64,000 nucleotides of DNA. Source: Bryum argenteum. Taxonomy: Eukaryota > Streptophyta > Bryopsida > Bryales > Bryaceae. The notes beneath the pieces are model-generated. The model searched no databases. It was given only the letters and a program-made list of their open reading frames with translations, and had not been told where the DNA came from. Of the stretch, positions 46,489 to 57,067 are shown piece by piece. The stretch's first letter is position 1; every line of letters starts with the position of its first letter. A program made the translations under genes and the position numbers. Location of the stretch: contig CM073323.1 of the NCBI GenBank assembly GCA_037043015.1, positions 14,835,258-14,899,257 of the forward strand, given 5' to 3'.

Positions 46489-46690
46489 GGTATATAAAGG
46501 ACCGCCCCACTCACTGAGCTCCCATTTCATGAGTTTTATTCGGCTCACTTCGTCGTTCTCTCTTGGAGGGGTGAGGTTAGCATTTTCGTGACGTCATCAC
46601 TTTAATGACGTCATTATGATTTCTTTGTCGATGTCGGTGACTTTGCTGACGTGTCGATGTCGGTCGACGTCGTCGTCGGTGACGTCATCC
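46489..46690 (+). promoter_or_regulatory. Candidate promoter: TATA box and three TGACGTCA sites
   Basis: GGTATATAAAGG at 46490-46500 is a strong plant TATA box. Downstream, within 200 bases, are three perfect TGACGTCA palindromes (46589, 46606, 46680), the core bound by plant TGA/bZIP factors, and further GTCGATGTCGG repeats. A transcript would start near 46520-46530 and run rightward through the palindrome array into the decayed transposase. CREs downstream of TATA would lie in the leader. Confidence 0.55.
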
Positions 46691-46694
46691 AGAC

Positions 46695-47093
46695 TTACGA
46701 ACGGCAGTTCGTCTTTTTTATAAGAGGGGATCCGCAAATGCTGTGTCACGTCAGACCTGAACATCACACTTCAATTTCAATGTAATCGATAGTTGACAAT
46801 TTACGAACTACCGTTCGTAAAGTATAGCACACTTGAATTGCAACAATCGTAAGTTAACGAACTGGTATTCGTGAACGTAAGAACTGCAGTTCGTGAACTT
46901 ACGAACTGCAGTTCGTGAACTTACGAACTGCAGTTCGGTAACTTACGAACTGCAGTTCGGTAACTTACGAACTGCAGTTCGGTAACTTACGAACTGCAGT
47001 TCGGTAACTTACGAACTGCAGTTCGGTAACTTACGAACTGCAGTTCGGTAACTTACGAACTGCAGTTCGGTAACTTACGAACTGCAGTTGGTT
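46695..47093. repeat. Palindrome sites and 22-bp tandem array
   Basis: Single palindromes at 46695 (TTACGAACGGCAGTTCGTCT) and 46801 (TTACGAACTACCGTTCGTAA) precede an array from about 46856 to 47090. The array has ten units of 22 bases, each TTACGAACTGCAGTTCGGTA plus 2 bases. The first two to three units keep TTCGTGA, while the rest share TTCGGTA, so one variant unit was amplified. The phrase TATGAGGGGATCCG..AATGCTGTGTCACGTCAGAC flanks the array on both sides (46720, 47100), showing a larger duplication. Confidence 0.95.
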
Positions 47094-47362
47094 TTTTTTA
47101 TATGAGGGGATCCGAAAATGCTGTGTCACGTCAGACGTGAACATCACTCTTAAATTTCAATTGTTCCGAGTTTTTAAAGCTTCTGGAATCTGGAGCAGCA
47201 CATGCCGCGTTTGCCAGTAGAAAAAGTAATATGATTTGTCGTTTGTAATCATAATTTGAATGATAATGTCACGCACCTTTCTGAAACTAGAGGGAGCTTC
47301 GCTGCGTTGATGGCCGGTATCAGTTTTACCTGAGTCATTGTTGAAGCCAATGCAATTTGGAT

Positions 47363-47382
47363 TTACGAACGGTAGTTCGCTA
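47363..47382. repeat. Palindrome, rightmost recognisable copy
   Basis: TTACGAACGGTAGTTCGCTA is the last clear member of the family on the right. A degraded one (TTACGAACTTCTGAACTG...) lies near 47519. Confidence 0.8.
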
Positions 47383-47699
47383 ATGGCAGCTTTGAGGTTC
47401 AGGCGATCGATTTGATATCCTGGGTATAGGTCAAGTTGGTGGATGATTGATGGTGTTTTTTGTTAGCGATGCACTGGACGCAATGCATTGATTGTGTATG
47501 CAATGTCTGCTTCCTCTAATTACGAACTTCTGAACTGTGCTTCGTATCGCTTGCATCAAATTTAGTGTCGTCGGAGCACCTTCGATGTTTGCTTCCTTAG
47601 CAATCCGCACATGCAGCAGTGTCAAATTTAGATTGAGTAGGGCAGCGCTGCTCTGTATGCGTTTACGTGCAGGATAGCGTGGGTGTTAATGATTAGGAT

Positions 47700-50600
47700 T
47701 AACTAATGGAAGCAGAGGCATTGTTTTGTGTTGTGTAGGTCCTGGTGTTCAAGGTATGGAATCTGCTTCAGTATGCGAGGATGAGGAGTTGAACGGGTCG
47801 GGCCCCTGCATCGCAGATGATGTGAGCGAATGGGTACGCTCGTAATATCAATACCTTTCTCTTTATACTGTATACTACTCATCGGATTCAACTAAGTAGG
47901 CACAACTAGGGGGAACTGACTTGGTAGGAATAAGAAAGCTTTATCAATGACCATGTATAATTGAATGAACTTAATAACACGGTTCAGTAAGTTTTTTCGT
48001 TTAAAAGGTTTTAGGGTCTAGAAGGTGTGTGTTAGCCGCAATGATCTATACGTTGATCAGAATGGTGCGATATACTGAGACAGTCACGTAAATTGTCGTG
48101 TATAGGGTACTGCATCAACTGCAGATGTGGGACAAGATGATCTCAATGTGGAGGATGTCATTGATAATTCTCCCATCCCTGATTGTGATGGTATTAGTAG
48201 GGATGAGTGGAAGGGTCTAATGGTAGAGGCAGACAAGAATCGGGCGAAAATTTGCCGATGTCCTTGTTTTCTGCTTCTGAAATCCCATCTTGTCTGTGGA
48301 TGGTGAGAATGAACTAGGTAATTGACTTTGGCGTTGTGGTGTGTCTGATATTTGATGGGGACTCCGCACTCCAACATGCCATGTGTATCTGTTGGCCCAT
48401 TCGGTCGCTATTTCTAAAGAGTGTGAGTGTTTACGACCATCTTAAAAAGACGCTTATATCGCGTCTGCGAGGATGAGATGAGAAAGTTGGACCGTAAAGG
48501 AAAGCGCCGCTATGACACCACTAATAGGGCGTCTGGCTAAGAAAACACAAGATTGGAGGATATCCGAAGAAGGAGAGATCGCTAAGGTGTACGTGGGAGA
48601 ATGTTGCGACCGTCATTGCATTAGAATGTTCCTCCGAGTATAATCCGAGTGGCACGTCGAGAAATGTTCTTAGGGATCAAGAGAGACGTTCGAAGAACCC
48701 GGCATTCATCGTCTGAAAGTTTCGTTCGATTGATGGCGATGGCGATCTTGTGATGTTTGATTCAAAGTGTGTGTGAAAGGTTGGAAGCTAATCCATGGAG
48801 TATCAAATAGGGCATTCGGTATGAAGCAATGCGCTAAAGAGGCGAGCGACGTCCGCATAAGCGATACGGGGAAATCTAAACCGGCGCATCTACGGCGCAT
48901 GCGGCTTTTGTTTTGGAGAGTATGATCGTGAACTCACGACCAAACGCCTTATCTATGTACATTACCATCCGTTGAACGTGTTGCAGCAAAAAGATTCTTC
49001 CGACTGGAATACGATGGAATCAATTTCTTCCCCGAGTGAATGAGGTATGATTTCTTGCGTGTTTTCAAAAGAAAGACGTTAATCATATACTTTGCAATTC
49101 AACCTCGATTTTTATTGACTCAATAAGTGCAAAATTGTTGTTAGGTGAATACCGAATTGGTCTAAGACCTATCTCAAAGAACTCTTCTAAGTCGAATACG
49201 CATATCAAGATTTCTTGAAGACCGGATCAGCGAAGGGAGACTCATTCTCAAGATGTTCCAAGTGCGATACATATAACACGTTGAAACAATCAGCAGACCT
49301 GGATCGGAAGAACACAAAGAGTATGTATTGATTGAAGACACCAAACATACAAACGCTTCAAACGGGCCGCCTCGCAGATATCGGTCGGATCGAACACATT
49401 CGAAGAAGAAACCGCTGGAATTTGGAATTTTTCATTTTGCGATAAGATGGACCACTCCAAAACCGCACTTCCACGCCTTAGATCTCGACAAAAGATTTGG
49501 ATCTTTTGATGAAAACTACCCATTTCCGTGACGACGTATATCTTTCGTGGACGTATGGGATTCAAGCGACGCTCACTATACAATGGATATGTTTCCTAAT
49601 GATAGTAATCTTCACAATTGGAGTGCATTCTTAAAATTGTTGCGTGATATAAAAAACGCCGCAACATCGTCGAGCGTTATTTCCACAAAGTGAAAGACCG
49701 CATTGTATAGAGCCATTTTGCGGGGAAAGAAATGTGTTTAGATCTCTCGAGAACCAACCGAGAGTTCAAGAAGTAGACGACCGCCTACTTCCACCAGTAT
49801 TGCATATCCAATTGGATAATTGTTGGAGGAGAATAAAAATAGGTATTCTTTTTGTTTTGGTCGTCGTTGATAGTGGCGAAGAGGATTGTGAGAGAAGTGG
49901 TAGTATCATTCATGATGGTGGGACATACGCATTTAAAACATCGATCTTCATTTGGGAGGTGGAGTGCGGTTTTGAAAGAGAAGAATCATCCAACACTTCC
50001 AACGCTTAATGAAATCTTACATGGATCTGAAACGGATGGCCCCACGATTCCGCACCTTATTGAGGAAGTTCCAGGATTTCAAGAGTCATTCATTCTCCAT
50101 ACATGTGAAAGGCTCGAAGGACGGGCTAAAAGGCCATAAAGAGGAAGTCAATTGGTTCTTTATCCATGAGACGGATGGCCTTTGATGCAATCAAATTAGC
50201 GCGTATACGGAAGAAAAATGGAAACCAACACATTCAAATGGGATCAAATTGTGGAAGGTTGACGCGCACAGTGAGACCTATATTACCTCCAGGAGGATCT
50301 TTGGCCGTTCTTTGTCAATCAAAAAGGATTGAAGCGTGAAGATGAGATCTTGAAGGGCGTTGATGGATTCATTCACATTCTGATATCTTTGCTTAACGAG
50401 CGTGGCCCGCATTCGAGAGGAGAGCGTTCTCATTACGTGGAGTGCGGGCGAAGTGCGAGATGCAATTAGGTCAATAACAAGTGTTGTTGGAATTGAAGGT
50501 GATGTCTTGCGGTTGAAATGTGGATTTTGGCCGACAAGCCGACTTTGCGTAGACGATGTAGAATCGATGAATCGAATAGCGAGAAGGGACACGGCGGAGG

Positions 50601-51064
50601 AGGTGGTCTTTGAGGGGACGACGTGGAGGAAGAAGAAGACCATTATATTGGAACAATAGAGGATAGACCACCGCCGTCTTTCACTCAAGACGACGAGATA
50701 TTTTGAAGGGATTCTTGGTTTTGTAAGACCGTGAGAAGGTTGCGAGGAACCAATATGGCTAGGGAAGGTTATGAACCAACCACAAATGGACCCAACGCAA
50801 CCAAATTTCAAGACATTCAAAGTGCGTTGGTGGGTGCCTGACAACAATGACAACCCTATTGGGGGATTGTACCGAGGATGGGATATAGTTCACGAATTTC
50901 CATACAAGTTAGATATTTCAACAAAAACGGAAGATACGATATCAACAGATAGCGTTGTTGCTTCTTGGAGGCCTCTGAAAGGGAGGATACAATTTGCCCC
51001 GGCATCGCAGATTCAATTTGCTCTTGACAATCTACGTCGCATCATAGAGTTTGAAGAATCCTAG
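47700..51064 (+). pseudogene. Decayed DUF7869-type transposase gene
   Basis: Plus-strand frames, broken many times, keep segments typical of DUF7869 proteins, RNase-H-like transposase or integrase proteins of DNA transposons: an N-terminal WKLIHGVSNRAFGMKQC (about 48780), FSRCSKCDTYNTLKQ (about 49250), DDVYLSWTYG (about 49531), and the signature QLDNCW near 49810 followed by FLMVGHTH-like VVSFMMVGHTHLKH and FGRWSAVLKEKNHP (about 49890-49990). A C-terminal frame at 50771-51064 (FKTFKVRWWVPDN, GLYRGWDIVHEFPYK) is the longest intact piece. GC is higher than the flanks. Upstream lies a TATA box (46490). Introns may exist but cannot be told from decay. Confidence 0.6.
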
Positions 51065-51749
51065 TGAGTATGAGATACGCTTCAAACAACATGTGCGCTT
51101 GAGCTCTCTTTAAGGCTCGATTGTTGCAAGTAGGATATCTATTTGAATATGTTCACGTTAACGTACCAATTTTAAATATTTCTATGCTTTAAAGTTCTCA
51201 TTCCATTTCTTTTTCATTTTTTGTGCTTCTTTTTCTTTACTATTTTTCTATTTCGGTACTAGTTTTCTTTTGCTTTATCTTTCGGTTTCTTTATCTTTTA
51301 CTTCCGCTTCTTTTCTTTCCAACATATTTCTTTTACAAATACAGACATATCTTTTGCCTATACAGTATTTCTTTACCTCTTATCTTTATTGAAAAAATTC
51401 TTTATCTTCTCCATATTTTATCGCACTTTGTATTTGCATTTTCAACATATTATTGCCACGTCACAAAACCATCACATTTAGCAATTAAAAATATTACTAT
51501 TTTCCGTACCCATAGTATTTGAGACCCCCTCTATGTTTCACTTTACTCTATTTATTTGAATAGTGTGCGGCCAAATATAACGGGGATTGGGCCAATTTAA
51601 CGAATATGGTGTTTTGTTTTGTTTTCTGCACCCCAAAATGTGCCATTTCAGCAAAAGAACATCTTTTTAACGAAATTGAGGTTCTTTGTAACAATTACAA
51701 AATTTCAGAAACTATTTTCTACTAGTATATGTAAAATATGTTAATATAT
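51065..51749. other. T-rich intergenic DNA
   Basis: A TTTCTTT-rich stretch (51180-51400) with some TTCTTTAC motifs precedes a segment (51540-51610) shared with 42360-42430 and 43370-43440 (GTGTGCGGCCAAATATAA). No gene. Confidence 0.5.
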
Positions 51750-52002
51750 CCCCAATTCCGTTAAAATGACATTATTCTGGTAAAATGGCACACTTCAACT
51801 TTCTAAACTGCAGTTCGAAAACCATGTGATATAACAGAATTTTAAGGTGATATTAGGGAAAATGAATGACAATGTATGTAAACAAGTGATATTACAAAAA
51901 AAATTGTGATATTACAGAATACACCATTTTGTATGAGCACAAATGTAAGATCTAGTGTGACAAAATGGCACATGGCATAGTGCCATTTTAATGGAATTGG
52001 AG
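51750..52002. mobile_element. MITE, AATTCCGTTAAAATGG family, copy 2
   Basis: CCCCAATTCCGTTAAAATG at the left faces CATTTTAATGGAATTGGAG at the right. The element is 253 bp, almost the same size as the copy at 59360 (252 bp), to which it aligns in reverse orientation over its whole length. It contains GTGATATTACAGAAT-type repeats. Non-coding. Confidence 0.85.
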
Positions 52003-52479
52003 TAATATTCTCAAATGTTTGAATCCAGGTATGCTAATGCTATTGTAGAATATCATCTGTTGAGCAGTTTACTACTTGGGTTCTTGAAGTTTTGTGATTT
52101 TCATAGGAGTGAAATTTGATTGATTAATATTATAGTTTATTGGCTGTGTTTGTATTTTAGTATGCTAATAGATTTTGAATATGTGGTATGTTATTAATAA
52201 AAACAACATTCATGAAAGAGTATGGTTATATCTCTTTCAGAAGCAAACTTCATTTCAACAACCCGTTAACAATTATATGTGAATTTCATTTATCACATTC
52301 ATAAGATAGAAAGTAGGAGATTTTGTAGTTGAGTTGCCATTCCTTAGTGAAAAACACAACATGTTTCCTAAACAAAACCAATATTTGAATTACTATGACG
52401 AGGAAGATTGTAGTTCGAAAGGTTACATATTCATTTGAAGCCAAAAATCAATAAAGGAGGCAAGCGAGAGTATGGAGAA

Positions 52480-55344
52480 CACTAGTAGAAAATCGCCAAT
52501 AAATGACTGGGCTAAATGACTCTGTTTACAGTCATATGTACCAAAATCAATCGTACGGTGACTAGGGACGCTCGATGAAGCCTGTGTCATAGAAAGTGAG
52601 TAATATCGACCATTTGGTCGAAATGACTTGGGCTTCATCCGTCCGCTGTCATCCGCCTTCGTAGCCGACGTGGCTGCTGACATGGCCGATTTTTCGAAGG
52701 AGTTGTCCACCTCAGCCAAAATGGCGGGACCTACGTTCTGACATGGATGTTGACTAGATTTCGGGCAGGGAGGTAGGTTGACCGGAAATCCTACGCGTGA
52801 AGCGCGGATCCGACGTGGCGAAATTTGTGCACCCTTCTTTGTGTGACTTAAAAATGACCGGATGGTTTTTTTGGTCGTCGTGTTTAATTGTCGTTGGTCC
52901 ACGTGTCTAGGCCATTTTTAGAGTATAACTCGTGGCAAAGTTATTGTCATGCCGTCAGTCATAACAGAGACATTTCTTAGTCATTTATTAATATAAAGTA
53001 GACAATGTGTCTAAGTTTGGTTAGTCCACGTGTCTAGGCTAGTTTTACGGTGTAATTTATGCTGCGGGGGGGGGGCGATATTTGTTGTCATATCACTGTC
53101 ATATCGGTGTCATTTTGAAGTCGTTGATTGCGCTAAATGACTACTCATTTGCAAGTCATACAATGATTGTGTTAAAGTCATTGATGAGTAATATTATTAT
53201 TTTATTAATGGCTATAATACATAAGTCATAACATCGTCAAAGATGTGTCATTATGTACATGTGATTGAACTATGGCTACAAAATGACTAACAAGGCTACA
53301 CTATAACTATTAGCTATTTGCCAACAATATTTTTGAAATAAAACTCATGCTTGCTGCTGAAAATGCCACTCATGTGGCATGGTACTACCTTGGACCTTGT
53401 CATATTTAGAATAAAACAAAACACCTCCTGCACAACTGTAAATTACACCAAACAATTTAGAAATAGAACACAATCAAGTAGGAAATGTGCATCATGGATT
53501 TATACTAGTCATACTTTGGTTCCCTACGAGTCATTCTTTAGTCATATTTTGGTACTTCCAAGTCATTTCTAAGTCATTTTGATGTCATTTCTAAGTCGTA
53601 CTATAGTATTAAGATCAAAACCCTAAAATTTCAGCCCTAGTATGGCGGCGCCGACAATATTAGGGTTTTCAAGACTGTCGAGGTACGTGAAGATTGAGTG
53701 CTGAAAAAATTTGGTAGGCTTCATTATTGGCATGTGTGTATTCTCTCATCTTTGTTTAAGTGTTAGGCTGCTAAAAACATTACTTCGAGGTTTCTAATCA
53801 CCATCTGCTTGAACTTCCTACCGCTCTTACAAACAGAAAAAGAAGAAAGGAAAGGAAGGAAATAGACATACCTTCACAACCATGCTTCTCGACACTCCTT
53901 ACTCAGAGATGGCATCATAACTCCTGAACTCACGAAAAAAACAAAATTAAATGCATGTCTAATGAGTAATGTTTGTCTTTTTCTCTAACTACTAAAAATC
54001 AACTACTCTAAACCTAAGGCAATAAGTGCAAGGTAATCTAGAGAAGAGAGGAACTTTAATAAAAAAACTCAAAAAAAAGAGAGCTCTAGATTAAGACGAG
54101 AGAGAGTGATCTAAACTTCAGAAAATGGTACAAGAAAAAGAGAGTCTGAGAGATGGTGCAGACCATAATATGTGGTGCAGTTAGGGTTAGGGTTTGATAA
54201 GGTTGACCACACTAATTTATGACCATTCTGCCTACACTAATTGTTGTAAATTTCAATTTCACATGAATTAATGAGTCTTACCTTAACCTTACGGTCATGT
54301 TGAAAGACTGATGAAATTTGTCACAAGGCCTAAATTTGTCATTTGTTAGCCCTATTGGATAAGAATAATGATATTTTGAAGAATTGTATTGCCATGTCAA
54401 CAATTCTATTGCCTTAAATGAAAATATTTCTATTTAGTTATTTTATAGTAATAAATAATGACTTGTTGGATTTCACGCTGGCAAAATATAATATTTAGAG
54501 TTTCACGGAAATTGTACTGCTAAACGTGGAGAACAACACAAAAAAAAATCTTGATAACACAATGACCAAAAAATGATACCAAGTCATCCACGTCAGATAA
54601 TAATTTCTAAATATATGAAATATAGAATAAAATAGAAGAGCCACATAGGGAAAAAATATAAAGGTAACTACGGTTCTCGTCAAGAAATGACTATAGCATG
54701 ACTCCAACTTATCTACGTCACAAAAACAAACCCATTTACTCATTCTACATTTCTACACTCATATAGGAAGACTCATTTGAGTCCACGCTGGCAAAGTATA
54801 TTAATTAGATAAGAATGAACTCGAAGTTCTTGCCAACTCAGCCGAATGAGTGCAGAATGACTAAGAAATATCCACGTCAGAAAATGATTAAAACACAGAA
54901 AACTAAATATTAAAAGCTAGAAGCCACGTATAATACCAAAAAACAATCCCATTTTCCACATCTTTATGACTGCGAAATGACTTCTACTTATCCAAGTCAG
55001 CATATAGTTATCCTCCCAAAATTATGCATACAAAGTATACAAGCCACGTCAGATTCCATAAACTTGTTGTAAAAATAGAGCACAGTCAGATTGATGGTGA
55101 GACGTATCCATGACTGCGAAATCACTAGCGTCTGGCCACGTCGGCAAGCAAAATGAGAAGCTGTGGATGGAAATGAAATTCCGCCACTTTCATCTCTCAA
55201 GCTATTTATAAATGACATGCGAATGACTGGGACCATTTTTTTGAAAAATCTTCAGTCGTATGATCGGATTTAGTTAATCTTTAGTCATTTGGGCCACACA
55301 GTCATTTATTTCCCGGTCACCAAAACACGTTTTTTCTACTAGTG
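52480..55344. mobile_element. Non-autonomous CACTA (En/Spm) transposon
   Basis: CACTAGTAGAAAA at 52480 and its exact complement TTTTCTACTAGTG ending at 55344 are the terminal repeats. The 3-bp target duplication GAA flanks both (52477-52479, 55345-55347). Within about 800 bases of each end, AAATGACT/AGTCATTT motifs recur dozens of times in both orientations, the usual subterminal binding sites of the CACTA transposase. The 2.9-kb interior encodes no transposase, so it depends on another copy. The preserved ends and target duplication suggest a fairly recent insertion. It may carry a captured exon at 53642. Confidence 0.93.
53642..53682 (+). other. Possible captured first exon inside the CACTA element
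   Basis: ATGGCGGCGCCGACAATATT opens a frame (MAAPTILGFSRLS, resembling the start of an organelle-targeting peptide) that runs into a good donor, GAG|GTACGTG, at 53683. It is preceded by AAAACCCTAAAATTTCAGCC, like a plant leader, and is GC-richer than the rest of the element. No further exon was identified. Capture of host gene pieces is known for CACTA elements; here it is inference. Confidence 0.35.
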
Positions 55345-55356
55345 GAAACCTTACTA

Positions 55357-55734
55357 TAAGGCCCACTTTACACATGTTGTGGGGCTCGCCGGAAGGTCGG
55401 CCGGAGTTCCGCCAGCCCCCATCAATCCAGCATCCTCCAATCATCATCCTCCAATCAACGGTGGAGATTCACAAGATCCGATGGTGATACACGATTGGGC
55501 CCAAGACCCAAGTTTGGGCTTGGAAAAACCCAGCCCCAATTGCCTCGCATGGGCCCAAAGTTTTGGCGCCAAAAATTGCTACGTAGGATGCCACATAGGA
55601 TAAAAGGGAGTTCGGGTCCAACCCTAGTATAAAGCCCTTGGGCCCAAGTTGAAAAATTTGAGTGATCCCGTTGGTCGAGATTTCAATAGTTTGGGCCGGC
55701 CCTCAATTGGGACCCAAGTATAAAGTGGGCCTAA
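55357..55734. mobile_element. Small inverted-repeat element (TAAGGCCCACTTTA type)
   Basis: Ends TATAAGGCCCACTTTACAC and its near complement AGTATAAAGTGGGCCTAA bound 378 bases of GC-moderate, non-coding DNA rich in GGGCCCAAG. About 9780-10000 is a diverged relative. It lies directly beside the right end of the CACTA element. The superfamily is not assigned. Confidence 0.65.
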
Positions 55735-57067
55735 GGCGGTTGTTTTTTTTTTTTTCTTTTTCTTTTATTTTCTTACATATTTGTATGAATCAATCTAAAA
55801 GGCACTTCACGACTGCAAGATCTCAAGGAAGAGAGTTTTGGTTCACAAGTCCCCCCCAAAAAAGAAAAATCCCGAAAAGCAATCAATCAGGTAAGTTGAA
55901 GAATAAGGGGGCTGTTAAGAAGCACTTTTTTTGAACACTTTCAGCATTGGCAGTGGAAGGGACAAGTTGATGCATTTGTCGGGTGACTCCGCTGGCACAT
56001 TGCTCAAAATCTAACATCAAATGATGACATGAGACATGTCCTTTGTCACATGTCGAGGTGTGTGTCCCTGCATTTGAGGTCGTGAGCCGATTGGCCCCAT
56101 TTCACTTGCTGCAATATAATCTTCTACTTTGGTCGAACACCCAGTCAACCAACTGTTGCCACCCAAATGTATCTCGTGTCCATGATTCAAAAGAACAAAG
56201 CTCACCCTGATCCCGAAATCCTACACTGACTGTCGAATTTGCCATTGTACTCATTCGTGCAAAAAGTGAAAGCGTATTGTATTGTTCACGTGGTTTTGAC
56301 TACGTCTTGCTGCGCAAATGTTACAATATTCCTTGCTTGAGTGAATTTTTCACGTTCTGCAATCGTACGTACCACGTTCATGTCGAAGGAGTATTGGGTG
56401 AAAGTTTGCCGAATATGTAGCATTATATAGCTTTCACAGTTGATAGGTTCTTGATTGATCGATTGTATTTCTAATCATGTTTTGTGGAGGGTTCAAAGTT
56501 CAATAAAGTACGAGACAAAACGAGACTGAGCGGACCCTTCGATCCCTGAGGGGTCAAGGCAGAATGTGTGAAATTTTGTGACATGTTTATTGAGCAATGA
56601 CATGAAAGTACAAGAAAATTCTTTCATGCATACACAACGAAACGTTGCAGTTTACCTCGGTTTCCCCTATCTGTACTCCTTCTCAACCCTCTGTGAGCAT
56701 CGCGAGTAGGTTGCTACCTGAAGCTCTTCGCTCCCAGCTTCCTGTTCGCTGCTTAACAACAAAATTGGCAACATCGGTGCCTGAACTCCGGAGTGGCAAG
56801 GCAGCTGCACTTCTAATAATCAAAGTATGCGTTCCACAACTGTCGTTGCCAAGCTTGTGTGCATCCGAAAGGTGACCTTCGTACTCAGGGCCATGTGGCA
56901 AAGACCCGTTGCCACAAAATTTAATTGGATTCAGACCAGCTCGCTTGGATTCCTGAGCACTCGTAAAGACCATCATGGTGCTGGCCGAAATTTTGTTCGC
57001 TCGGAGGACCATCTGGGTCGGACAAGGCTTGTAATTGAAGTGTGACTGGAAAATTTTTTGCCAAATT
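55735..57067. other. Intergenic and 3'-flank DNA of the WD40 gene
   Basis: No gene is recognised. The CG-moderate part at 56640-57067 is probably the 3'-UTR of the minus-strand WD40 gene; the long frame opposite it (56683-57255, minus) is an out-of-frame shadow. Confidence 0.4.

Noticed and set aside
39034-47093. CRISPR-like array
   Set aside because: Units are contiguous or carry identical spacers, the setting is a plant nuclear genome and no cas genes exist. They are tandem palindromic repeats.
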